Below the pieces are notes generated by a model, which was given only the letters and a program-made list of their open reading frames with translations, was not told the DNA's origin and searched no databases. Below, one piece after another: positions 34,696 to 43,875 of a DNA stretch of 64,000 nt (position 1 is its first letter; each line of letters begins with the position of its first letter). Source of the DNA: RGIG9608 sp045602425 (GTDB lineage: Bacteria > Bacteroidota > Bacteroidia > Bacteroidales > Paludibacteraceae). Both the position numbers and the translations under genes were made by a program. The stretch is from positions 1 to 64,000 of the forward strand of contig JAZSBO010000027.1 in NCBI GenBank assembly GCA_045602425.1, read 5' to 3'.

Positions 34696-36342
34696 ATGGA
34701 TAAACGATTTTTAGATTATTTTGAAGAATCTTTAAAGAAAAATTGGTCGGCTCCTGCGTTGAACGATTTTGATGGTACGATGTCATTTACTTATGGCGAG
34801 ATGGCAGAAAAGATTGCACGCTTGCACGTGTTGTTCGAGCAAGTGGGATTAAAAGAGGGCGACAAAATAGCCCTTTGCGGGCGAAATAGCTCGATGTGGG
34901 CAATCAATTTTTTGGCGGTAACGAGTTATGGTTGTGTGGCTGTAGCTATTTTGTCCGATTTTGATTCGGAAGGTATTCAGACGTTGGTAGATCATAGTGA
35001 TGCAAAATTGTTGCTTGTAGGTCCTATCGTGTGGGAAAATCTTAAGCCCGAATCGATGCCAAAATTAAATGGTATTATTTCGATAGAAGGTTTGGGGTTG
35101 TTACGATCTAATACGCCTGACTTTGAAAAAAGATACAATGCGTGGGAAAAAGCTTTTGTTGCAAAATATCCAAAAGGATATACGCAAGACGACGTGAAGT
35201 ATGAACGTTTTGATAGCGAATCGCCTGTGTTGATCAACTATACTTCGGGTAGCACTGGTTCTCCTAAGGGTGTAATGCTTAGTTGGCGTAGCATTGATTC
35301 TAATATTCATTTTTCACAAGAAAAAATTCCCAATAGTTCAGCAGACACATTGCTTTCGATGTTGCCTATGGCACATATGTTTGGTTTGGCTATTGAAATT
35401 CTGTATCAGGTGGCAGGTGGAACGCGTGTTACGGTTTTGAACAAAACTCCTTCGCCAGCGGTGCTTATGAAAGCGTTGTCGGATGTGAAACCTTATATGA
35501 TGTTGACTGTCCCTTTGGTGATTGAAAAAATATTTAAAGCAAAAATATTCCCTGCCATTCATAAACCTCTTGTACGAGTGTTGTGGTATATACCAGGTAT
35601 CAATCGTATGATTCACAAAAAAGTATATGCACAGTTGATGAATGCTTTTGGCGGAAATTTACGTTATTTGATAATTGGTGGTGCGGCATTGAATAGTACT
35701 GTAGAAAAATGTTTGCGAACAATAAAATTCCCATTTACAGTTGGATATGGTATGACTGAATGTGGTCCATTGATTAGTTATGAGTATTGGACGAAATTTA
35801 AATTGCGTTCGTGCGGTAAGGCTGTGGATAGGGTAGAAATTCGTATTGATTCCGAAGACCCTCAACGAAAAGTAGGTGAAATTTTGGTGCGTGGCGACAA
35901 TGTTATGCTTGGTTATTATAAAAACGAAGAAGCAACAAAAGCTGCTTTCACTGCCGATGGTTGGATGCGTACGGGCGACCTCGGTGTTCTTGATGCAGAA
36001 GGGAATTTGTCGATTCGCGGACGTTCTAAGAGTATGATTCTTGGTCCTTCTGGACAAAATATTTATCCGGAAGAGATTGAAGGAAAAATAAATAATATGC
36101 CTTATGTAGTGGAGTCGGTCGTTGTCGAGCGCGAAGGAAAACTTGTAGCACTGGTTTATGCTGATATTGAAAAAATGAAGCAAGAACTTCCAACCCAAAC
36201 CCCTGCGGAAGTGATGGAAGATGTGCGAGTGCGTGTAAATAAAATTTTGCCCGTATTCTGTCGCTTGTCGAAGTTCGAACTTGTAGAAAAAGAGTTTGAA
36301 AAAACTCCGAAACGTAGTATAAAAAGGTATCTTTACAATTAA
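34696..36342 (+). CDS. AMP-binding long-chain acyl-CoA synthetase-like protein
   Basis: 548 residues of the ANL adenylating enzyme family. It activates a carboxylic acid, probably a fatty acid, to acyl-AMP and then acyl-CoA. Motifs are INYTSGSTGSPKGVML (phosphate loop), VGYGMTECGPLISY and WMRTGDLGVLDAEGNL, then RSKSMILGPSGQNIYPEEIE with the hinge. A C-terminal domain Lys is in KTPKRSIKRYL. No carrier-protein or thioesterase domains are attached. No fatty-acid genes are adjacent, so the substrate is inferred from family only. Confidence 0.9.
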   Translation: MDKRFLDYFEESLKKNWSAPALNDFDGTMSFTYGEMAEKIARLHVLFEQVGLKEGDKIALCGRNSSMWAINFLAVTSYGCVAVAILSDFDSEGIQTLVDHSDAKLLLVGPIVWENLKPESMPKLNGIISIEGLGLLRSNTPDFEKRYNAWEKAFVAKYPKGYTQDDVKYERFDSESPVLINYTSGSTGSPKGVMLSWRSIDSNIHFSQEKIPNSSADTLLSMLPMAHMFGLAIEILYQVAGGTRVTVLNKTPSPAVLMKALSDVKPYMMLTVPLVIEKIFKAKIFPAIHKPLVRVLWYIPGINRMIHKKVYAQLMNAFGGNLRYLIIGGAALNSTVEKCLRTIKFPFTVGYGMTECGPLISYEYWTKFKLRSCGKAVDRVEIRIDSEDPQRKVGEILVRGDNVMLGYYKNEEATKAAFTADGWMRTGDLGVLDAEGNLSIRGRSKSMILGPSGQNIYPEEIEGKINNMPYVVESVVVEREGKLVALVYADIEKMKQELPTQTPAEVMEDVRVRVNKILPVFCRLSKFELVEKEFEKTPKRSIKRYLYN

Positions 36343-36370
36343 GAATTTTAAGATTTTTTGTTTGTCGAGA

Positions 36371-36407
36371 AGGTTGCTATAAGTATAGGCTTGTAGCAAC
36401 CTTTTTC
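36371..36407 (+). terminator. intrinsic terminator after the acyl-CoA synthetase gene
   Basis: AGGTTGCTA (36371-36379) pairs with TAGCAACCT (36394-36402), followed by TTTTTC. It lies 28 bases after the stop codon. Confidence 0.85.
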
Positions 36408-36427
36408 TTTTGCAAAAGAAAAAGATT

Positions 36428-36435
36428 TATCTTTG
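36428..36435 (+). promoter_or_regulatory. -7 promoter element of the LytTR gene
   Basis: TATCTTTG matches TAnnTTTG, 23 bases before the ATG. It lies just downstream of the preceding terminator, so this gene is a separate transcription unit. Confidence 0.6.
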
Positions 36436-36458
36436 CACGTTCGTTAATCAGAAAAAAG

Positions 36459-37322
36459 ATGCCGGCAGAAATAAAAATCCCACGTTACATAAACGAAAAA
36501 AAAAATGTAGTAACCTTAGTTTTGGGTACGGCGACATTTGCTTTGCTATTTATAAATATCTTTCAGCCATTTAACTCCCGAAATTGGGTTTCTGGCATCA
36601 GCGATTTTACCTATTTCTTATTCTCAAGTTTGATCATACTTACAGCAATGTGTGTGATAGCGATAAGTCGCATTGTGATGTACTATTATGCAAAAAAACG
36701 TGATATAACGTTGTTGAGTTTTGTACTTTGGATTTTAGCTGAGATATTGGCTATGTCGTTTTTCTTCACCCTTTTCCCGATTTTTGCATTGCATGTCGAT
36801 GTCGAATTTGGTGAGTTGTACAAGCAAGCTATTTCTTATACTAGTCTTATATTGTTGTTCCCGTATTCTATTTTGTGGTTGTATTTTGATTTAGAAGAGA
36901 AAAAGAAAATAATAAGGATGTTAGGCGAAGCACAAGTGGCTTCTCAAAAAAATCAACCGACTAGCCAGATGAGTTTTTGCGATGAGAAAGGAGACGTGCG
37001 TTTAGTAGTATCCTCTGATTGTCTTTTTTACATCGAAGCTTCTGACAATTATGTTGATATTCATTATCTTAACAAAGGTAAATTAGTAAACTTTTTGCTT
37101 CGCAATTCGTTGAAAAATGTAGAAAAAGCATTTTACGAACGAAAGTTGTTGCGTTGTCATCGCTCGTTTATTGTCAATTTGAATAAAGTGAAAATTATTC
37201 GTAAAACCGAAGATGGTTTGTGTATAGATTTTGATTTTGAGGGCGTCCCCAATATTCCTATTTCAAAAACGTATAGCGGTCGGGTGCTTGAGCAATTCTC
37301 AGGTTTAAATATAGAGGTTTAA
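36459..37322 (+). CDS. membrane-bound LytTR-family transcription regulator
   Basis: 287 residues. Four membrane segments lie in the first half (about 20-37, 45-70, 83-110 and 123-147). A LytTR DNA-binding domain lies at about 185-285, with family strings LFYIEASDNYVDIHY, LLRNSLKNVEKAF and RCHRSFIVNLNKV. There is no receiver domain and no histidine kinase beside it. It is a one-component membrane regulator, possibly sensing membrane state or a small molecule. Target genes are not apparent. Its stop overlaps the convergent C-S lyase gene by 4 bases. Confidence 0.87.
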   Translation: MPAEIKIPRYINEKKNVVTLVLGTATFALLFINIFQPFNSRNWVSGISDFTYFLFSSLIILTAMCVIAISRIVMYYYAKKRDITLLSFVLWILAEILAMSFFFTLFPIFALHVDVEFGELYKQAISYTSLILLFPYSILWLYFDLEEKKKIIRMLGEAQVASQKNQPTSQMSFCDEKGDVRLVVSSDCLFYIEASDNYVDIHYLNKGKLVNFLLRNSLKNVEKAFYERKLLRCHRSFIVNLNKVKIIRKTEDGLCIDFDFEGVPNIPISKTYSGRVLEQFSGLNIEV

Positions 37323-38488
37323 CGTTTATTTATAGCAAATTTTAGTTGTTCAAGAGCTTTTTGGAGTATTGCACGTGGGCAGCCTATATTTAGTCGCATA
37401 AAACCTGTTCCTTCAACGCCAAACATTGTTCCGCTATTTAGAGCTAAATGAGCTTCGTTTAAGAAAAGTTTTTCTAATTCCGATTGTTCTAAATTTAATT
37501 CTTTACAGTTAAGAAAAATTAAAAATGATGCTTGTGGGCGGATCATACTTATATAATGAAGTTCTGTTTTTAGAAAACGTTCGGTATAATCAATATTTTC
37601 TTGTAAATATTGGAGAAGTTGATTAAGCCAATCTTCGCCTTGAGTATAAGCCGCTGTGGCACTTGCATAAGCAAACATGTTACCGTGATTGAACTCTCCA
37701 GCTTGCATAAATGTTTGAAAACGCTTGTTGAGAACGTTATCTTCTACAACTGCAAACGAACTTGAAACACCAGGCATATTAAACGTTTTACTTGGAGCCA
37801 TTAGTGTAATTGCAATTTTAGAAGCTTCCTCTGATACATTTGCAAATGGGTGATGTTTGTAACCTTGTAAAGTTAAATCGGCATGAATTTCGTCAGAAAT
37901 TACCAATACATTGTTTTTGTAACATATTTGAGCAATTTTTTGAAGTTCTTCTTTGTTCCAAACACGTCCTCCCGGGTTATGAGGATTACATAAAATTAGC
38001 ATTTTACAACCTTTAACATCTTTTTCAAATCGTTGAAAATCAATATTTATTTGATTGTTTTCAATGCAAAGCGAAGAGAACACAACTTGTCGTTGTAATT
38101 GCGTTGTAACCTGAAAAAATGGATGATATACAGGCGACATCACCATCACTTTATCGTTAACGTCGGTAAAACATTGTAAGATATGTGCTTGACCTCGCAC
38201 AATGCCAGGAACGAAAGTTAAAGACGATTTTGAAACCTCCCAATTGTGCCTGTGTTTAAGCCACTGAATAATTGACGAATACCATTCTTCTCCTGCAAAT
38301 GTATAGCCAAGAATGGCTTTTCTGAGCTGATTTTCTATCGAATCGATAATAAATGGCGGTGTTCGGAAATCCATATCGGCAACCCACATTGGCAAAACGT
38401 CTTCTTCTCCAAAAAAAGTTTTTGTAGCGTCCCATTTTATAGAATTGCTATTTCGGCGGTCTATTATTTCGTCAAAATTGTATTTCAT
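37319..38488 (-). CDS. patB: MalY/PatB-family cystathionine beta-lyase (PLP)
   Basis: 389 residues of the class I/II aminotransferase fold. PatB enzymes split C-S bonds in cystathionine or cysteine conjugates, giving pyruvate, ammonia and a thiol. The start MKYNFDEIIDRRNSNSIKWD is typical of the family. The PLP site lysine is in APSKTFNMPGV. NPHNPGGRVW and VLVISDEIHADL bind PLP. The C-terminal RLNIGCPRAIL holds the carboxylate-binding Arg. The ATG shares its last base region with the start of the upstream divergent MBL reading frame. Confidence 0.92.
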   Translation of the reverse strand: MKYNFDEIIDRRNSNSIKWDATKTFFGEEDVLPMWVADMDFRTPPFIIDSIENQLRKAILGYTFAGEEWYSSIIQWLKHRHNWEVSKSSLTFVPGIVRGQAHILQCFTDVNDKVMVMSPVYHPFFQVTTQLQRQVVFSSLCIENNQINIDFQRFEKDVKGCKMLILCNPHNPGGRVWNKEELQKIAQICYKNNVLVISDEIHADLTLQGYKHHPFANVSEEASKIAITLMAPSKTFNMPGVSSSFAVVEDNVLNKRFQTFMQAGEFNHGNMFAYASATAAYTQGEDWLNQLLQYLQENIDYTERFLKTELHYISMIRPQASFLIFLNCKELNLEQSELEKLFLNEAHLALNSGTMFGVEGTGFMRLNIGCPRAILQKALEQLKFAINKR

Positions 38489-38571
38489 TGCCTTATAATT
38501 TTATTTGCAAAAATACGTTTTATTTAAACTGTGTTAATTTTGTTTCTGAAAAATATTCCTTTTGGAATGAT

Positions 38572-38579
38572 TATCTTTG
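38572..38579 (+). promoter_or_regulatory. -7 promoter element deciding the MBL hydrolase start
   Basis: TATCTTTG matches TAnnTTTG. It lies inside the longer reading frame that opens at 38488, so the first usable ATG is at 38614. Confidence 0.55.
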
Positions 38580-38613
38580 TGTTCCTTTTCTACAAAGGAG
38601 ATATTTTGTTTTT

Positions 38614-39666
38614 ATGATTTTTAACTTTAAAAGATATTGTTTACCGATGTTGATTCTTTTAGCATTGATTCTCACAATATTTGTATTTTTTTTAACACCC
38701 TCTTTTGGACGTTCGCCAAAAGGGAAACGGTTGGAGCGAATTGAGCAATCGATAAATTATAGAAATGGGCGGTTCGAAAATTTACAGCCTTTTTGTCTTC
38801 GTTGGAGAAAGGTTTGGAAGGTATTATTTTCAAAAACGTTTGATGTGCGACCTTCTCATTCGTTTAGTATAAAAAAAGAAAATCTAAGCAGTCTTGATTC
38901 AACCAAAAATTTGTTTGTATGGTTTGGTCATTCTTCGTATTTATTGCAGTTGTCGGGGAAGCGTTTTTTAGTCGATCCTGTATTTTTTAAGGCTGCTCCG
39001 ATTCGTTTTTTTAATCGTGAATTTAGGGGAACAAATGTGTTTACTCCAGAAGATATCCCTGATGTCGATTTTTTGATTATCTCTCATGATCACTGGGATC
39101 ATCTTGATTATCAGACTGTAAAACAATTAAAGGATCGTGTTGGGAAAGTTATTTGTCCGTTGGGAGTAGGTGAATATTTTGAATATTGGGGATACGATTC
39201 GGACAAAATTGTGGAATTGGATTGGAATGAATCGTTTAAATTTGGTGAAATAACAGTACATTGTCTCACTGCACGTCATCGTTCAGGACGTGGATTTATA
39301 TCGAATAAAACGTTGTGGGCGTCTTTTTTGATAGAGACCTGTTCGAAAAATGTTTTTTTAAGTGGAGATGGTGGTTATGGCACTCATTTCAAGCAAATTG
39401 GAGAACGTTTCCCAAATATAGATTTGGCAATTTTAGAAAATGGTCAATACAACGAAATGTGGTACGATATGCATTTAATGCCACAACACCTATCTGATGT
39501 GGTGAACGATTTGGCAACCAAAAGTTTTATTACAGTTCATCATTCGAAATATGCATTATCCAATCATTCTTGGGAGGAACCGCTTGAGAATGAACAATGT
39601 GCAGTACAAAGAACATCGGCTAAGTTAATTTCGGCTATTATTGGTGAGGCTGTCGAATTGGAATAA
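38614..39666 (+). CDS. MBL-fold hydrolase, NAPE-PLD/UlaG-like, membrane anchored
   Basis: 350 residues from the ATG at 38614 (MIFNFKRYCLPM). One N-terminal membrane segment (about 12-30) is followed by a conserved FGRSPKGKRLERI region. The metallo-beta-lactamase domain has FGHSSYLL, VDPVF, ISHDHWDHLDYQTV (zinc motif), GDGGYGTHF and ITVHHSKYALS. It resembles N-acyl-phosphatidylethanolamine phospholipase D-type hydrolases, so a phospholipid substrate is possible. This is a family inference. kdsD follows from its own promoter. Confidence 0.85.
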   Translation: MIFNFKRYCLPMLILLALILTIFVFFLTPSFGRSPKGKRLERIEQSINYRNGRFENLQPFCLRWRKVWKVLFSKTFDVRPSHSFSIKKENLSSLDSTKNLFVWFGHSSYLLQLSGKRFLVDPVFFKAAPIRFFNREFRGTNVFTPEDIPDVDFLIISHDHWDHLDYQTVKQLKDRVGKVICPLGVGEYFEYWGYDSDKIVELDWNESFKFGEITVHCLTARHRSGRGFISNKTLWASFLIETCSKNVFLSGDGGYGTHFKQIGERFPNIDLAILENGQYNEMWYDMHLMPQHLSDVVNDLATKSFITVHHSKYALSNHSWEEPLENEQCAVQRTSAKLISAIIGEAVELE

Positions 39667-39693
39667 GATTTTTTGGATTTATAACGATATGTG

Positions 39694-39701
39694 TATCTTT
39701 G
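39694..39701 (+). promoter_or_regulatory. -7 promoter element of kdsD
   Basis: TATCTTTG, with a TTTG 18 bases upstream at 39672-39675. It overlaps the longer frame that opens at 39691 and supports the ATG at 39721. Confidence 0.6.
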
Positions 39702-39720
39702 TTTTTCGAAATTTTATTGT

Positions 39721-40689
39721 ATGGATTTTATTGCACGTAGTAAAGAAATTTTTGATGTAGAGATTGCAGAGTTAAAAAACGTATGCAAGCAGATTGGTCA
39801 GGAAGTTGCTGATTCGGTTAAATTGATTTTAGGTTCGAAAGGGAAAGTTGTTGTAACAGGAATTGGAAAATCTGGAATAATTGGACATAAAATATCCTCA
39901 ACGTTGGCTTCAACAGGAACTCCATCTGTTTTTATGAGTGCAGCTGAAGCAATGCATGGCGATTTGGGAATTGTTTGTCCTAATGATGTCGTTATTGCTA
40001 TTTCAAATAGTGGTTATTCGCAGGAAATATTGAGTATTACCGATTTGATAAAAAAAATAGGTTGTCCGATTGTTGCAATGACGGGAGATTTAAATTCGGA
40101 ATTAGCAAAAAAATCGGATATAGTTATAAATTGCGGAGTTAAAAATGAGGTAAGTAAAGATGCTTATATTCCAACATGTTCTACTACAGCCACTTTGGTG
40201 ATGGGAGATGCTTTGGCAACTTGCTTGATGGAGTTTCGTGCATTTAAGATGGAAAATTTTGCTTTTTATCATCCGGGAGGTGCTTTGGGGCGACGATTGT
40301 TGACAAAAGTAAACGATTGTATGAACAAAAACGTACCGCGAGTACAAGAAAAAACCTTGTTTAAAGATGTGATTTACGAAGTGAGTAAATCGCGTCAAGG
40401 CATAACACTTGTTTATAGTGGCGAAGTTGCAATAGGAATTATTACCGATGGAGATATCCGTCGTGCTGTACAGAAATACGATAATCTACGAATTGTAACT
40501 GCTTCGGATATAATGACAAAAGGATTCGTTCAAATTTTACCAGAGGCGACGATAACAGATGCTTTGGCATTGATGGATGAGAATAAAATCACTTCGTTGG
40601 TTGTTCCAGAAAGCAATTTTCCGAATGCACCAATTATTGGCATATTGCATATTCATAATATTTTCGATTTTAAAAATCAAGCAAGATAG
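39721..40689 (+). CDS. kdsD: arabinose-5-phosphate isomerase KdsD/KpsF
   Basis: 322 residues from the ATG at 39721 (MDFIARSKEIFDVE). It converts ribulose-5-phosphate to arabinose-5-phosphate, the first step to Kdo for lipopolysaccharide. The SIS domain (about 1-190) has VVVTGIGKSGIIGHKIS, ASTGTPSVFMSAAEAMHGDLG and ISNSGYSQEI. Two CBS repeats follow (about 205-320). The next gene, an ABC transporter ATPase, starts 1 base after its stop. Confidence 0.94.
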   Translation: MDFIARSKEIFDVEIAELKNVCKQIGQEVADSVKLILGSKGKVVVTGIGKSGIIGHKISSTLASTGTPSVFMSAAEAMHGDLGIVCPNDVVIAISNSGYSQEILSITDLIKKIGCPIVAMTGDLNSELAKKSDIVINCGVKNEVSKDAYIPTCSTTATLVMGDALATCLMEFRAFKMENFAFYHPGGALGRRLLTKVNDCMNKNVPRVQEKTLFKDVIYEVSKSRQGITLVYSGEVAIGIITDGDIRRAVQKYDNLRIVTASDIMTKGFVQILPEATITDALALMDENKITSLVVPESNFPNAPIIGILHIHNIFDFKNQAR

Positions 40690-40690
40690 T

Positions 40691-41590
40691 ATGGATTTTT
40701 TGAGTGTTTGTGGAGTCTCGAAGTTATACGATGGGCATCGAGCATTGGACAATGTTTCGCTTGCAATTCCCGAAAAATCTATTTATGGATTACTTGGTCC
40801 GAATGGAGCAGGCAAAACGACATTGATTCGTATCATCAATCAAATAACTGCTCCTGATAATGGGTATGTATTGCTTAAAGGGATTCCGCTTTCTCGGAAA
40901 GATGTTTCGCGAATTGGCTATTTGCCTGAAGAGCGTGGGCTTTATAAAAAAATGAAAGTAGGCGAACAGGCTCTTTATCTTGCTCAACTCAAAGGTGTTT
41001 CAAAAACCGATGCTTTAACTCGGTTGAAATATTGGTTTGAAAAATTTGAGATACAACCTTGGTGGAATAAAAAAGTGGAGGAACTTTCGAAAGGAATGGC
41101 TCAAAAAGTCCAATTTATTACAACGGTGCTTCACGAACCTGAGTTATTGATTTTCGATGAACCTTTTAGTGGTTTCGATCCTATAAATGCTGATATTTTG
41201 AAGCGGGAAATATTGGCTTTGCGTGACAAAGGTGCAACAATTATTTTTTCGACTCACAATATGGAATCGGTAGAGGAATTGTGCGACGAGATTTCGCTTA
41301 TCAATCAGTCGAAAGTAGTGTTGCAAGGTAATGTTGCTTGTTTACGTTCGGCTTTCAAAAAGCAAACTTACACGATAACTTTCGAAGGCATTCTTGCAGA
41401 TATGGAACTCCCGTGTGAATGTTTGTCGTATCAAGAGCAAAACGGAATAACTACTTTGCGTTTTCGTGCTGATTCTTCGAATGAAGTATTAAGTCAAATT
41501 ATGAAAAATCATAAAATAATTGCATTTTCGGAGGAAGTACCGAGCATGAATGAGATTTTTATTAATGCAATAAAGAGTTCGCAAAAATGA
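40691..41590 (+). CDS. ABC transporter ATP-binding protein
   Basis: 299 residues from the ATG at 40691 (MDFLSVCGVSKLYDGH), directly after the kdsD stop. Walker A is GPNGAGKTTLIR, the signature is LSKGMAQKVQF and Walker B is LLIFDEPFSGFDP; the H-loop is FSTHNMES. A C-terminal extension (about 215-299) is typical of NatA/CcmA-type exporters, often annotated DUF4162. It overlaps the permease gene by 4 bases and must form one exporter with it. The substrate is unknown. Confidence 0.92.
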   Translation: MDFLSVCGVSKLYDGHRALDNVSLAIPEKSIYGLLGPNGAGKTTLIRIINQITAPDNGYVLLKGIPLSRKDVSRIGYLPEERGLYKKMKVGEQALYLAQLKGVSKTDALTRLKYWFEKFEIQPWWNKKVEELSKGMAQKVQFITTVLHEPELLIFDEPFSGFDPINADILKREILALRDKGATIIFSTHNMESVEELCDEISLINQSKVVLQGNVACLRSAFKKQTYTITFEGILADMELPCECLSYQEQNGITTLRFRADSSNEVLSQIMKNHKIIAFSEEVPSMNEIFINAIKSSQK

Positions 41591-42861
41591 ATAAAATCGG
41601 ATTGATAATCAGGAGTGAATATTTGCGACGTGTAGCAAAAAAATCGTTTATTCTGTTAACGTTTTTAGTCCCGCTGTTGTTTGCTGCAACCTTGTTTATC
41701 CCGTTGTGGCTTTCGGAATTTGACAATGGCGAAAATGAACAAATTGCCGTGGTAGATCAGATAGGGAAATACAAAAATGCGTTGTTGGATACAGCTGAAT
41801 TTAAATTTGTTTTTGTTGAACCTTCGGAAAATGTGATTGGCAATTGTTCTACCATTGTCTACGATGCTGTGATTCTGATTGATAAAGATTTGTCGGTAGA
41901 GCCATCGATAACAATTTTGTCAGAGAAACAGGTCTCTTTAGAATTGCAGAAATATGTCGAAGATAGTTTTGAAAGTTTTGTCGAAGATGAGAAATTGGCG
42001 TTGTACAGTATTCCGAATCTTAAAACAATCATAAAGGAATCTCAAACGAAAATTATGGTTACTACGGTTAAATTAGACGAAAACGGATCGGCAAATGTCT
42101 CTTCTACCGAAATTGCAAACATTGTTGGAATGGTTTTTATGATGTTGATATACTTTTTCGTTTTTACTTATGGCACTATGGTTATGAATAGTGTTTTGCA
42201 GGAAAAAACTAATCGTATTGTAGAAATTCTGATTTGTAGTGTGAAGCCATTTGAATTGATGATGGGAAAAATTATCAGCATTGCATTGGTTGGTTTGACA
42301 CAGTTTGTGCTATGGATTTTGCTTATCGGTGCTTTGTTTTTTGCAAGTAGCGGTTTAGTTGATATTCCTTTACAAGGTGATATTTCGATAACAGACCAAA
42401 GTTCTTCTGTTCAGATTATGCAAGGACTTTTGAGTGTCAATTTTGTAGAGATAATAACTTTATTTGTGGTTTATTTTATAGGAGGATATTTGCTTTATGC
42501 TTCGTTTTTTGCTGCTATTGGAGCTGCAGTAGATAACGAAACGGATACACAGCAATTTGTTTTCCCGATAATGATACCCATACTTTTTGCAATGTATGCA
42601 GGCATTTATAGTATTGGAAATCCAGATGGGCCATTGGCGTTTTGGTGTTCGTTGGTGCCTTTTACTTCGCCTATAGTGATGATGGTACGTTTACCTTTTG
42701 GTGTTGCTCTTTGGGAAAAAATACTTTCAATTGTGATCTTAATACTAACATTTTTGTTTACAACTTGGTTAGCTGCAAAAATTTATCGTACAGGAATACT
42801 TATGTATGGAAAGAAAATAACGTGGCGTGAGTTGTGGAAATGGATAAAACACAAAAACTGA
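41587..42861 (+). CDS. ABC-2 type permease, NatB-like
   Basis: 424 residues. One N-terminal membrane segment (about 20-40) is followed by a large extracytoplasmic domain (about 45-170). Five to six membrane segments then lie between about 180 and 410 (for example MVFMMLIYFFVFTYG and LVPFTSPIVMMVRLPFG). VLQEKTNRIVEILICSVKP is the coupling motif of the NatB family. With the preceding ATPase it forms an exporter, in members known for sodium, lipids or antibiotics. The start overlaps the ATPase stop as ATGA. The stop overlaps the next gene as TGATG. Confidence 0.9.
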   Translation: MNKIGLIIRSEYLRRVAKKSFILLTFLVPLLFAATLFIPLWLSEFDNGENEQIAVVDQIGKYKNALLDTAEFKFVFVEPSENVIGNCSTIVYDAVILIDKDLSVEPSITILSEKQVSLELQKYVEDSFESFVEDEKLALYSIPNLKTIIKESQTKIMVTTVKLDENGSANVSSTEIANIVGMVFMMLIYFFVFTYGTMVMNSVLQEKTNRIVEILICSVKPFELMMGKIISIALVGLTQFVLWILLIGALFFASSGLVDIPLQGDISITDQSSSVQIMQGLLSVNFVEIITLFVVYFIGGYLLYASFFAAIGAAVDNETDTQQFVFPIMIPILFAMYAGIYSIGNPDGPLAFWCSLVPFTSPIVMMVRLPFGVALWEKILSIVILILTFLFTTWLAAKIYRTGILMYGKKITWRELWKWIKHKN

Positions 42862-43763
42862 TGACACCTCCTTTTCTAAAAAAAAACGATAAGGTTGCTT
42901 TAATAGCACCCGCAGGAAAAATTGCTAAAAAAGAACTTTTTTCGCAAGCTGTAGATTTGCTTCGCTCGTGGGGATTGCAACCCATTTTGATGCCACACGC
43001 TACCGACGAGTATGGCTGTTTTGCGGGAAAACCTGAGCATCGCCTTGATGATTTGCAAGAAGCATTTGATGCACAAGATATAAAAGCAATATTTTGTGCA
43101 CGTGGAGGTTATGGTTTGATGCAAATAGTTGGGCGACTTGATTTGACGAATTTTCTGGAAAATCCAAAATGGATAATTGGTTTTAGCGATATTACGGTGT
43201 TGCACAATGTTGCTTCGCATTGTGGTGTAGCATCTTTGCATGCTCCTATGTTGCGTGGTTTAGTACGAAACGAATTATCCGATTCGTTGATGCAAACTTA
43301 TCGTCAAATACTTTTTGGAGAAATGCCAATATATAAGATAAAACCGCATTCGTTGAACAGATATGGGCGTGTTGCTGGAAAAATTGTTGGTGGTAATTTA
43401 GCTGTGTTTTCGGCTTTGAGAGGAACGCCATACGATTTGGATTTCTGTAATAAAATACTTTTTATTGAAGATATTGCAGAAAAGCCTCATTCTGTGGATC
43501 GTATGTTGCAAAATTTAAAATTAGGTGGTGTTTTCGAATCTATATCGGCTTTGATTGTTGGGCAATTTACCGACTATGAAGAAGACACGGGAATGTGTCG
43601 TACGCTTTATGAGTTGATAGCCGATGTGGTTGCAGAATATAACTTCCCAGTAGTGTTCGATTTTCCCGCTGGACACGTCTCGGAAAACTACCCTATTTTA
43701 CTTAATTTTGATTGTGAGCTTGTAGTTGATACCGAAAAAGTTACACTCGACTTCACAAGATAA
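42861..43763 (+). CDS. LD-carboxypeptidase (peptidase family S66)
   Basis: 300 residues if it starts at the ATG at 42861, which overlaps the permease stop and gives the usual N-terminus MTPPFLKKNDKVALIAPAGK. An ATG at 42840 would add seven residues. The enzyme removes the terminal D-Ala from murein tetrapeptides during cell-wall recycling. The nucleophile Ser is in IIGFSDITVLHN, Glu is in LFIEDIAEKPHS and His is in DFPAGHVSENYP. ARGGYGLMQIV is conserved. No signal peptide is seen, so it is cytoplasmic. Confidence 0.92.
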   Translation: MTPPFLKKNDKVALIAPAGKIAKKELFSQAVDLLRSWGLQPILMPHATDEYGCFAGKPEHRLDDLQEAFDAQDIKAIFCARGGYGLMQIVGRLDLTNFLENPKWIIGFSDITVLHNVASHCGVASLHAPMLRGLVRNELSDSLMQTYRQILFGEMPIYKIKPHSLNRYGRVAGKIVGGNLAVFSALRGTPYDLDFCNKILFIEDIAEKPHSVDRMLQNLKLGGVFESISALIVGQFTDYEEDTGMCRTLYELIADVVAEYNFPVVFDFPAGHVSENYPILLNFDCELVVDTEKVTLDFTR

Positions 43764-43875
43764 ACACTATTAGAATTTCCCTCAATAAATTGATTTTTTC
43801 AAAAAATAGCATTATTATTGTTGAACAAAGCAGAAGTTGTTTTGTTTAATTTTTTTAACCTTAATACTAAATGCT

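Noticed and set aside
35659..36399. 246-residue minus-strand reading frame
   Set aside because: It is antisense to the acyl-CoA synthetase gene, with no start context or family match.
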